Source: Anisus vortex
Lineage: Eukaryota > Mollusca > Gastropoda > Planorbidae
Assembly: GCA_949126835.1 (NCBI GenBank)
Contig: OX421500.1
Coordinates: 20,373,167 to 20,437,166 of the forward strand
Length of the DNA stretch: 64,000 nt
Direction of reading: 5' to 3'
Part shown: in pieces, positions 33,000 through 44,800 of the stretch
Layout: each line of letters begins with the position of its first letter
Position numbering within the stretch: position 1 is the first letter of the stretch
Notes under the pieces: generated by a model
What the model was told of the DNA's origin: nothing
The model's input: the letters and a program-made list of their open reading frames with translations, nothing else
Databases searched by the model: none
Made by a program: the position numbers and the translations under genes

Positions 33000-35900
33000 A
33001 AAAAAAAATTGTCCTTTTGTTCTATTTTCATAATTCCTTTCTAGCTTCAACTGTATAAGTAGTAATGTGAAGTCATCTGTTACTATGCATGTTTACACTT
33101 CTTTTTGTGTATCTTATAAGGTAAATTGTGTTGTTGAGTTCCCTGGTTCGCGGAAACATTCTAAATACATTCTGCCTTTGGGTTCCCTGTTTGATATTGT
33201 GGTGGGTTATTCATGAATATTACCTGATAGCTTACTTATGATATTTATTATACTACTGTTAAACTAACTTTTTAACCTAACCGTTCATATTGACAATGGA
33301 CCACAAGCTAGTTTTAATTATCTAAAGTTCTATCGAAAACAAAAATCATCAAAGAAATGATTAGGAATACATAATAGGGCCTACAGCTCAATAACTATTC
33401 AATGATTCAGTCATAATTAAAGAATAAATCAATAATATTCTAATGTAGCGTTTCCAAAACATTTTTGGTGTGACCAAGTTAGTTTAATTTTTACTACTAC
33501 TTCGTCGCCCGCTTACATTTGGTTTGCTTAAAAAGACATAAATATGCAAAAATATAATATTAAAAGTTCACAAAATGCAGATCTATTATAATATTACAAA
33601 CTATCACAAAATGAATCATATACTGATCCATGTCTATACTCGAGGGATAAGGTCAGGCTCATATACCTCAAAATGTCTGTGTAACGTACATTTTAAGAGA
33701 AACAGACTAAGGTTGCATACTAGTTAGTATTTAGCGTCATTTGAACGATATCTACTAAAAATGTAGAGTTGAACAGTCAGAGACTCAATTAGTCAGAGTC
33801 CGGTTGTTAATTGATATACTATTACAAATTTAGTGATGTTGCTAAAGGCCCTATTGTTAAAATCTATTGACTAAAGTGGTTCTATGGGTAATTTTATAGT
33901 GCAATTATATTTTATAATGGCACTAAAGTTATGTCAATATTATGTGTGTGTACTCGCTGTTTGTGTGTAAGCTTATTGAAAATTAAAAGATATAAACTAT
34001 GGAGGTGGAGTTTTTTAGTAAATTGATGTAGATTTCTTGTGTAGATGATGCAGCCAGTCTAATATAGAAAAACGTTACAGCCCATTTTAGGGAGTAAATA
34101 TACATTTATGAGTATATTGCTCGTAGATTGCCATAATGGTACCAGATATGAAACTTTGCCCCCATTGTTCGACCGGGTAATTTAGCTTTTACATCCCGCT
34201 ACAGGGTCGCTACCCGGCATTTGGACAACTCTGTTCTGGTGAAAACTTCTTCGACTCAATTAGGTCTAGGAGCAGTGGCTACCTTTGAACAATCCTTGAT
34301 AGGCAATCTGCTGCCCCAAACTATTTTCCATTTCTTGTATTTCATTGTTACATTTGTTGTCTAGGGACATTTAGGTGTGTGTCTGTTTTTTAGCTTTAGT
34401 AATTCTAGAAATCAATCAACGTCTCGAGTTTCAACGAAACAATATTTAATACTTTATACAACTCTATACAGACTATTACAGGTACAAAAACGATATAAAA
34501 AAAACCCACTGTCAATACACTTACTCTAAAACGTTATTCTCAATCCCACAAAACCAGTCGGGCAGGCCATAGCATCAGACCAACGGGATGAGCATTGGGA
34601 TAAAAAAAAAACAGTGACAATAGGTCACAGGGAACATAATTAGAGTTAAGGGACTGGAGAATGGGGTTTAACTTTTACGTAACATAATCGATGCAAACAG
34701 CATTCTTCAGTTATCCAGGATCCATTCACAGGCAATGAAATACGTAACGATTTCGTTTTAGTTAATAAGTTATCAACGTGTAATAGTCCTATATATGCGT
34801 TAAAGCACATTGTTTTAAACTGTTTTTATTTAGTATTTGTTTCATTTTTTATAAAATATTGTTTCTCTCAAATGAAGTTATTACGTTACGTTTATTAAAT
34901 GATGTGATATGATTTCATTCCATCGCGCCCTAACGTCCAGCGCCAAAACGGCGGCGCATAAACGTGCTGCTTCGACTTAGAGTTCTTTTGGACCGTTTTG
35001 ATTATTTTCTAAGACGTTGAGCTTAATTGCATGTCTCAATATGGCTATCTAGGTTTGGAATAGTGCATTCTTGTTGGGATATAAACATTCTAATTTTGAA
35101 ATATAGCATTTTAAATTAAAAAGTTGGCCTTTTATTTTGTTATGTTTTAATTTTGGTACGTTGTCATTCTCAAAACAAAACTTTTGAAACGCTAAAAACT
35201 ATTATTTTTCAACCAATAAATAAATAAGGAGAAAGCAAATATATTATTACAGAAAGTGTTTTTAGCATTAAAGAAGTTTTTCTGTCACCTATCAAAAAGG
35301 GAAACATTTAACTTAATTCAAGTTAGCCATTATAAAAAAAAAATTGAAAGAAAATTTCAGAAGGAAAGCTGCCAATCATTCATCCAAAGAACAGTTATCT
35401 AGACCAAAACTAACTCAGTAGGTCGTGACTACCAATTTTAACACTAGGCCTATTGTTGTTTTGAACAATTGGTATGGCACAAAAACTTCATCTAAGAGGC
35501 GAACTTTAACAAAAATAAATAATTATTAGGCATAGTAAATAGGACTTTTATATAATAATAAGTGTAGTATTGAAAATTAATGCTTAAAAAAATAAAAAAA
35601 CACAGTTAATTTGATCACACACCTACAGGCCTACTAATATAATCATTGAAAAAACAAATTATATTAATTATGTTTAATGCCTATTATAAAATGACAATTA
35701 AAAATGTATGTAGGCCTATCTGTTGTGAGATTTGCAACATATGTAGGCCCCATTTTGTAAATTCACATTTTCATTATTAGATCGTGGCTTGTATATATTG
35801 TCTGATTTAGAATTTCGTGAACTCCTGTTTCTTGTAGGGCCTAACTACACAAGCTTATGAAGATTCAGGTACAGGAATGAAAATGGCTTCAGGTATGAAC

Positions 35901-36560
35901 TTTCCCTAAATTTCCCTAATAACTTTTCCTAACTATCTGTCAACTGAGGAATTGGTAATATATAATATATAGTAGGCCTACCTCCTGAAATCAGATATGA
36001 CAAATGGAAAAACTATCGGATTTTACATGTTAGGCAAACCAAATTGAAAGATTTTTAGCCTATAGGCTAATTATGAAAAAAATGTCGAAACTGAAGTATG
36101 AATTAAAAAAAAAAAACTAGAGAAAAACTGTGTATTTTAAATATTATAATTAATATCATTGGAAACATCCCCAATTTAAAAAAACCAGTTTGTTTATCTA
36201 TATGATGTTTTATTTTCTTTGGACGCTCTAACAGTTTAAGTTGAATTTTGCATATTGCTTCTTTCTAAGATGTTTTGTTACAATCAATAATGAGTTTAAA
36301 CTTGTGCAACCATTTTAATCTGGCTGAATACCAGAACCATCAAACTATCTGACGATTTGTCAACTGAGACATTGGTTGCAGGCCTACCAACTGTATATGG
36401 ACCAGATATCAAGATAATAGTATAACATGTAGGCCTAAATGTTTCAAAAACTACATTTACTTCCTGTAATTAAACATAACACACGAAGAACTATATATTG
36501 GGTTTTATAGTTACCAATGTTGTAAGCTTGTTATAGTTAGGAGTTAGGCCTACTTGTCAA
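33000..36560. other. Intergenic AT-rich stretch with frequent AGGCCT
   Basis: No convincing exon. An hAT-style end is at 33447 (GCGTTTCCAAAACATTTTTG) and another repeat end at 34155-34235. AGGCCT becomes frequent from 35.4 kb. Confidence 0.55.
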
Positions 36561-36572
36561 ATGCAAAGTAAG

Positions 36573-36725
36573 TAAGTAAAGTACCATTCGGACCAGACTG
36601 ATAGAGCTGGTAAAGCAGTGTTCACCAGTTTCGTGGCCACGGCATTCGAGGGGATGTGTGGCCAGCACAATACCTAGCCGCCTTTACTCTACCCCAAAAA
36701 TTCCTAGCCTGCACAAAGCAAATGC
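36573..36725 (-). mobile_element. SINE family A, partial copy
   Basis: AGTAAAGTACCATTCGGACC, TTCACCAGTTTCGTGGCCAC and GTGTGGCCAGCACAAT match the reverse complement of the 25.7 kb SINE body. The tRNA head is missing. Confidence 0.8.
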
Positions 36726-36854
36726 AAAGTACTAGGCCTATGGATTCAAAATTCAAACCGGGAGAAAATCTCTTAAACATAGGGCCTACAAATTAAAAAT
36801 AAATAAAAATCCCTTCTTTTATTTATAGACTTGGATATGTTTTCGAACGACCTG

Positions 36855-37030
36855 AAAAAAAATGTGCTGATCCATCGGACTGTCAACCAAAAACCATCTG
36901 CCACGTCGCGGGTTCTATCCCTGCCACCAACGAATCCCTGTCGCCATGCAGGAGTTGTGGGCCCAGTGGACGTAATAATCTTCTATCTAATAGGAACGTC
37001 TGTAAACTTATAAGAAAGATAAGAATAAAC
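36855..37030 (+). mobile_element. SINE family B, tRNA-like head with LINE tail
   Basis: A B-box-like GGGTTCTATCCC is followed, about 60 bases on, by GTAATAATCTTCTATCTAAT and TATAAGAAAGATAA. That tail matches the LINE tail at 1755-1808 in sequence and order. Confidence 0.65.
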
Positions 37031-37277
37031 TAAATCATAAAAACAAAGTTTTTATTATACTCCCTTTATTTGTAAACTAAGGTTACTATCATGTAATTAC
37101 ATAATTTATATGAAATATCTTTTGTCTTAGTCTTCTTTGGTACTAAGTATTATTTTCCGGTCATTATTTGTATGGAACATTGTTTACAAATCTATTGACA
37201 AGTCTTAACGTGTATGCATGCATAAAAGTTCATAAGAAATAACATTTCCGGTCGGATTGGATCATTTTATTCCAAAC

Positions 37278-37375
37278 ATGTCTGTGTGCTGGGTTGCTGG
37301 TTGTACGAACATGTGTTGGGGATTAAAGTTTCTTTCATTTCCAAAACATGTTTACAAAAGAAAACAAAAGAAAAC
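37278..37375 (+). pseudogene. THAP-like zinc-finger start, fragment
   Basis: MSVCWVAGCTNMCWGLKF followed by S-F-P-K resembles the N-terminus of THAP domains (C-x-x-x-G-C, then F-P). The frame runs on briefly without the distal Cys/His. It could be a transposon relic or an unfinished first exon; there is too little to decide. Confidence 0.3.
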
Positions 37376-38039
37376 AATGTATTGTGAAAGTCAGAAGGGA
37401 ATAATCACCTTTTTATAATATCAAACTTATTGCTTAATGCAAAATAATTTTGGTTTTTCGTTTTTATGAATTTACGAATTTTGTTTTTCAATAACCAAGA
37501 AAATGCAACTCTTGACTAAGTTATTTTATAAGCAAGCTACATGCGACTAACACTTGAGTATTAATTATCGCCTACCCACTTTTGATGTTAAAAACGGATT
37601 CCTCATAACTAATATTGTATCCTTTGTATAATTCTAAAAGACTAGAACTAGCGGTCGAGGTTGAAATCAACTGTCAATAACCAGCAAAAGCATGCTTTTT
37701 TGATTACGGAAATGCCTAAAATAATTAAACATTTAAAAATAGAACCGTAAGTTCACGATCACACCAGTTCAAAAGGTCACGCCTAATTAAGACTTGTCGA
37801 TAGCGGCAAGTTTGATGACGTCAAATCACAGCGCATCCTTGTTTTTTCTAGCTTTTGGCCCGCAAAAACCATAAAAAGTTATTAAAAAGTTGGACCGGTA
37901 TTTTTAACGTGAAACCAAACCATAGACCATTTATCTACGAAGTGTTTGTTAAATAAAAAAAAAATTCATAATTATAGTATAGGCCTAATGAAGTTTTTTT
38001 TTAACTGAAAATTTGAAAGATTTTAGGCCTATTGTTAGT

Positions 38040-38165
38040 CGCCACATGTCTGCTGCCCAAGTTTCAGTTCGATTGGACGACGGGAAATGGTCGAAAAATC
38101 GATGCAAAGTTAAGCAAGCAATCAACCAGACAGACAGTACGAGTTAATATAAAGGAAGTAAAAAA
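38040..38165 (+). repeat. Dispersed repeat family D, short copy
   Basis: GTCTGCTGCCCAAGTTTCAG, TCGATTGGAC, CGGGAAATGG and AGACAGACAGTACGAGTTAA match the longer copy at 45.1-45.4 kb. It is 540 bases upstream of the SNX4 start. Confidence 0.8.
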
Positions 38166-38705
38166 GGAGTCTGAATTAGAGACGTTTTACCAAGTCGGCT
38201 ATGTGTAGGCCTATTGAAGGGAAACGGTAATCAAATAGCTCTATAGGTCTATTTATAACCCTTGCTTTACTATCATTGAGCGTGACTGATAATTGAAAGT
38301 AGATGATTACCTACTTCAGTGTGAATCGATTCAATTATAGGCCTATACAGGTAAGTAAATTATGTTTGTGAATTGTTTGAGAGGCTTGACCAGTGAGAAT
38401 GTTTTCAGTTTTTGATCAAGTGCAGTGCCGCAGTAAGAAAATATTTCGCTACGAGGTACGCCCTTCGCCCCATCTTTACTGCGGTGCCGCCCCTTCCTAC
38501 CTTACAACCCTAGCTACGCCACTGATCAGATAAAAAAAAAACGTGATGAAAAATCCCCTCCTCCCCCTTTTTCCATAAAGAAAAGCACTGAACTATATAG
38601 AAATTTACAGTGTCATTCACTGAACTAGACAACTTAGCAACAATCAATGCAACTTTGAAAACTTGTAAAAAAAAAGATCAAGAAAGTCTGGTAAATGTAA
38701 TCAAA

Positions 38706-38822
38706 ATGGCGGACGAAGGCGTAAGCAAAGTGGATTCTGAAGAGATCAAACCCATAAAAAATGCGTCGGCATTAGTTCATGATGATAAATTTAAACAAGA
38801 CAAAATACAAAGACCAAAAAAG
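38706..38822 (+). CDS. SNX4: SNX4 exon 1
   Basis: Starts at AAAATGGCGG, a strong Kozak context, and ends AAAAAG|GTAAGC in phase 0 (39 residues, charged and probably disordered). The frame is open upstream for about 95 bases without another ATG. An acceptor-like TTTACAG at about 38602-38608 leaves room for a non-coding first exon. Confidence 0.93.
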
Positions 38823-41800
38823 GTAAGCTTTCACACTAAACAATAATTTAATTCCTGGATCACGCTTATTTGTTAGTGAAATTGAATATCAACGTTAGTG
38901 TCGTTAGGCTTTTTTTTTCCACTTGGGCCAAGTTTGAAGTTGGGCTTGGGCTACATTTCCAAATTTCCATCAGTTCAGTCAATTAATTATTGACTATGTC
39001 TACGATCAGACCTGTCACTTGTGAAATTGATTATCGATAACGTTCAATGAGTCATAAGTCGTCAATAAGTAATAGACCATTAGATCCTTGGTGTAAAATC
39101 TAAAAGATTGCAACTCTTGTGACTTGTGAATATTTGATTTGCCTAACTAAAGTAAAGGCTAAGCCAGCCTAAGCGATTAAGCGGAATAACTGCATAACTG
39201 AGTAGGAGTAGCCTAGAATGGCCTAGGTCTAGAATAATAATCTTTGGTAATCTTTAACTCTCAAACAACTGCAGTTTTTTTCACTTTTTTTCTTTGCAAC
39301 CAATGTTATATCTTTGTGACTAAATTTTTAAGTTGTATTTGGCTAAATATATAAGTATTTGGTATCATTTTGTTTGAAAATGAATGAACCTTTATGCTAT
39401 TAGAAAAAATATCTCATATATTTTAGTAGAAAAAAATTTTGAATGAAAATTGAGGAAAAAATATTATTTTTTTTTAACTAAAATTAAAATTTTCAACATT
39501 CACAAATATAAGAAAAAAAAAGTATGAACACACAAGTAAATAAAATGTAGATTTTATTAAAGTAAAATCATTTTCACACAAGACAAAGCAAATTTGAAGT
39601 AAATATATACAGAAATAAATTTTTTATGAATTTTTTTGTAATATTAATACATTTTGTACGTTTAAGCGATTAGTAGGGGAGGGGGGCAATTGAGACTTGA
39701 TTTTTTAAGTTGAATGAGAATAAAATATAAATATTTGGTCTCATTTTGTTTCAAAATGAATTAACTTAAATGTTATAAGGCAAAACAAAACTATTTGTTT
39801 TAGAATAAAAAATTTATGAATGAAAATTTATGTAAAAAATATTATATTTAGATAGTTAAAATAAAAAGTTTCAACATTTACAAACATAATTAAAACAAAT
39901 TAGGCTCCCATAAGTCAACAAAATGTAGATTTTTTTAAAGTAAAATTAATTTTACACAAGATAAAACAAATTTGAAGTAAATATGTACAGAAATAATTTT
40001 TTTATTGCTCTTCTTTTAATATCAGTTAATTTTTTTCATTTTAGCAATTAAGCGGGGCGCGGGGCATTGTTACCAAATTGTTTTAAATATCCAGAAAAAA
40101 ATGTAAAGATATTTTGTAATTATGAATATTTGTAAATACACAAATTAATATTACATTTTATTTACTGTTATAAATTATTTATTTAAAAAAAAGATTCATT
40201 GATATTGATATAATTGATATAACAATTTATTGTAAACAAACAAACAATACCTACCTTTTTGGAAAAAAAAAATTTTCACACACCTTACATTTTACACTTT
40301 TCCTTCTCACAACTTTTTCACTGTCATAATCTACAGTTGCCCGGTTTATCCATAAATTCTGGATCTATGGCATGCTTAAAATATAACTGATGGTTTAGCA
40401 GTGATAGGTATTGGATAAAAAATGCCAATATTTCCCAAATCTCTTCAGTACTGTAAACTCAATTGGCCAAATTTAATGAGTTAATGATTCTATTTAATTC
40501 TACCCAATCTGGATTTTTATCCCTTCAAGTTTAAAACAAAATATAAGAATTTACCCTAGCTATATCTAATAAATGAAAAAGTATGGTATTCCAATGCTTA
40601 TTGCTTTTCCGTAAACATTAATATTTACTAATTAATTGGTCACTTGTGTCTACTTTTTTTTTTACCAGAACCTAATCACATTTGGAGAAGGGAAAATATC
40701 TGCATACATAATTAGACCACAAAACCTATAAAACTCTCCACAGTTGGGTCAAACCAACCTTTGGGTTTTTGGAGTAGGGCCTACATGTACTCATGCCGAA
40801 TAGTAAACTCACACACTTTAGTTACCAAATCTAAAGTGAAATATAGCTTTAAAAAAGCCATGGCCATTGTAAAATTCCAGGCTTCATCCCTTGTCCTAAC
40901 ATCAGTTGTATTCCAGGAACAATCACAGGAAGAAATAGGTCAGGCTGCTCAGGCATAGTGTCCACATTGTCATATCCATAGGTCCATAGGCCATAGAAAC
41001 TGTAATAGAGTAAAAATAGTATAAGTATTTATATAATATCAACAGTCAAAGTAACAGACACAATTAGTTACAAATAACTAAAATATGCAATTTAAATTTA
41101 TGTATTATTAATGTTGTAATTATTCTAAATTCTCCAGAGCCATTTAAATAATATAATTAGGATTCAACTGTATCCAAATTGAAATTTTCTCTCATCTGCT
41201 TGATGTAAACAAAAAACAGCTGATCCGGCCTATATTGTTTACTTAGGCCTAACACGCTTTTATCGATAGTGAAAACATTTTCTAATAACTAATTGGTTAC
41301 AAAGAAAATAGGACTAAATATAAAAACACTGTTTACCTAAAATAACATAAAAAATACTTGTAAAAAGGCCTTTACAAATATATTTCGTAAACCCACACAC
41401 AAAGAAAGTAATCTAGGTCACAAGCCATACTTACACGTCAGTGTTCGATGCATTCAAATCAGTCTGCAAAGTATCATTTTCATCTTCCGAATGACCAGAA
41501 TCATTAGTTGGAATCCAGAACTCATAATCAGTTGAATATCAGGTTGAAAATCGGAATGGGAGTCCATTTTAGCGTAAAATTACCGAGTGTGTTGAAACGC
41601 GTTGTTGTCGAGAAGACAATATGGCGTCGATGGGTCGCCCTCAATTTCATGTATTTATTTTTAACGCAATTTTAATTAAAATTTCACTAAAACGTTATAT
41701 TTTTTATCAAAACATGTTAAAATGCTATTTAATTATATAAAAAAGATGTACAAAAAATAATAATTTTAAAGTTAATTTTTTATGTGTTTATTTCATGGTG

Positions 41801-44800
41801 CACCAGAGTACCATATCTTTGTTAGCCGTTGTTTGAGTGTTAACGTGGGCGTCTCATCCGCCGCGCCCCCATGTTGTTAATGTAAACAGGAAAAATCATG
41901 AAAACAAAGTGGAACCAAAATTAATTTTTTAGAAGCCAAAATTGGATTTTGGGAAAAAAAAATAATAGTTAGGAAAGTTTAGTCAAATTGTTTTGAATCA
42001 TTTTTAACAGAAATCCAAATATGAAAGCTGACTTTCCAATATTTTATAGCCTAGGCTAATTAATAATTTTAAGATTGTTAAAATCTGTCAGACCAAAATT
42101 TGCTTGCGCTACAAAATAAACAGCAAAATAGAATTGAAACAGACAATATTGTTGAAGTTGATACTTCTATGACAAATAAACTCACAATACATAGCCTACA
42201 AAAAATCAATGTTTGTGAGTTTGTGTTGTGTCTTGTTAATATTTAGGCCTATACAATTTGTATTTTTTGTATTACATTTGTTTTTATGAAAAGAAATATA
42301 TTTTGTGAATGTACCTACATAGATAAATCTGTTTTCAGATCTATTTTTATACAGCCTTGGGGAGGGGGGGTATAAGTCTGATGTGCCATAAAAATAAACG
42401 GCTTTTTAAACACTATTTTATTCCCCCCAAAAAACTTTTATTTCTAATTGAAAAAAAGCTTGTGGGTGAATGATAAACATTCAAAAGCTTTCACAAATTG
42501 TTTTTTTTAATAGTTTTTCTGATAAGAGATTTTCAAATGGATATAAAAAAAATCAAGAAATTATGTATGTCTAATTTTTTATGTTCTGGTGTATTTAGAT
42601 TACAATTAGCATTCAAAAAAATATAATTGAAACACAGAATACTGATGCAGCTGATACTTTGGGGAATAATAAAGACAATCAAATAAAAAAAAAATGTGAA
42701 CCTAAAAAAAAGCCAATGTAGGGCATATGCCCCCCCCACCGTGGCTACGTATATAATATAGAATAGACACTGATATATATTTTTTTAACAGTATCTCTAT
42801 TGCTGTTCATTTGATTCATAAAAGCTTAAGAGTTAATTAAAAAACTGTCAGTGACTCAAAATTTGGTATTCCATCTTCCTTGAATCGAATACATGGCAAT
42901 GGTGATTAATTTCTTATGCTCTCAAATTCTTGCAGACACATCTACTTCAATGGATGGAAATAACAGTAACAGAACCAGAAAAGAAGACAATAGCTTCAAT
43001 GAAAATGCAAGATACATTTGTTGTCTATCTAATTGAAACAAGGTAAGCCACAAATCTTTCTTTTAAAAAATACAATGACACTTCATTTTGTTTTTGTAGA
43101 GGTATCCAACTTGTTATTGGGCTTAACAAATTGGATTTCTACCTAAGATGGTGAGCTCAAATAGTGATAACACCCGTGGAAATATTCTTTATTCTAAAGG
43201 GTTTCTCTTGAAATCCACCTTAATTTGATCAGATCCTGATATACATTGGAGAAAAATCCAAACAAGGAGGTGTTCTGCTTGTTGAAAAAATCCATATGTG
43301 TTGTTTATGAGCTCCATGTCAGTCACAGGTTCAATAAGACATAAGGATTTTGAAGAAAACCTATTCTTTAATTGCGTTATAATAAACCCACTTTAAAAAA
43401 ATCTTTGGTTTACACATGCGTGAATCAAACATTAAAAAAAATTTCTACGATATTTCATCTAAGCTTATTCTGTAATGATTTCATCTCAGCTCATTCTGTA
43501 ATGATTTCATCTCAGCTCATTCTGTAATGATTTCATCTCAGCTCATTCTGTAATAATTTCATCTCAGCTCATTCTGTAATGATTTTCAAGGCCAAATTTT
43601 TTTATTTCTTTGTTTAGAAAAGTCTCAGAAAAAAACTAGCGCTGGGCACACATGTCTTGAATTTACACTATGGGCTTATTTTAGCACATGTTTTTATAGC
43701 AAAGGTGATTTTGTGGCAATGTCTATACAGCACTTCCTTGCAGTCAGTGTATTTGTCAAACCTTGTGTCACCAATTTGTAGTACTGTTTCTGTGGTTTTG
43801 ACATTTGAGTGGCTGTTAATGGCAACAATCTAAAAAAAAACTTTTCCTTTTTACAAAGGGTAAAACAATGTAATCTTGAGAGTACACTATAAAACCTTTT
43901 TATCAATTATCAGTACTTATTTCAAACATCTTATTTATACAGAATATTTAAAATTTCTTCTAACAGCTACATTTTTTTAATTTATTGTACAGATACTTGT
44001 ATTTATTTTACCCTTTTACTCTGGCTCCACTAGGCCATGCCATGTATTTTGTAAAGTTTAAAAGTATATTTGACTTATCCGATATAGAATAAACATTCTT
44101 CATTTGGCATCTAAAGTTTTATTTATGTATTATTTCTAATCTTGTATGGGTAAAATATTAATCTGGTTCTACAATAGTTAAAATGGTTTGTCAAAATACT
44201 GGAAGGGTCAATATTTATTAACATTGTTTTGTTTTTCTTCTCATTAGAGTTACAGATGAAAACATGCAGGGGTTTGGTGAAGGTGCAACATCTGTTTGGC
44301 GACGATACAGTGAATTTGAACTGTTGCGGAACTATTTGGATGTCACATTCCCTGCAGTCATTGTCCCACCACTGCCGGAGAAAAAGGTGTGTTTGTAGAT
44401 TATCTTACTTTTACAATACTATGCATCAATTTGAACAGAGATTACCTAAACAATAAACTTCTTAGATAGTAAGACACTTGCAGAGAAAAGGGTACAGTTT
44501 GGGAAATTCTATGCCACTCTAAATGTACTATTTAATTTAATAAGTTGGACAGGGGTCACCAGTATGATACTATATAGAAATATACAAGTGAGTTGTTTGT
44601 GTCATGTTTGCTGGCGTATTTGCCAGTTATTTTTTAACTAACACCAATGTGTGACTAAATTTTCAGGCTACATATGCTTGGCAGAATGTATCAATGGATC
44701 GTTTTGACCCAGATTTTATAGAACGTCGCAGAGCAGGACTTGAAGTATGTAAAAATTACTTTCTGCTTCTTCAATATTAGCATGTGTAAAATATTAGACA

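Larger units (their letters stand above)
29704..38705. other. Intergenic region between divergent genes
   Basis: Should hold the promoters of both genes. I find the LINE tail at 30.5 kb, family C repeat at 31.3 kb, an hAT-like end at 32.6 kb, SINEs at 36.6 and 36.9 kb, a THAP-like fragment at 37.28 kb and the family D repeat at 38.0 kb. A frame at 31794-31976 rich in Arg/Lys is unrecognised. The rest (33-36 kb) is AT-rich DNA without visible genes. Confidence 0.7.
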
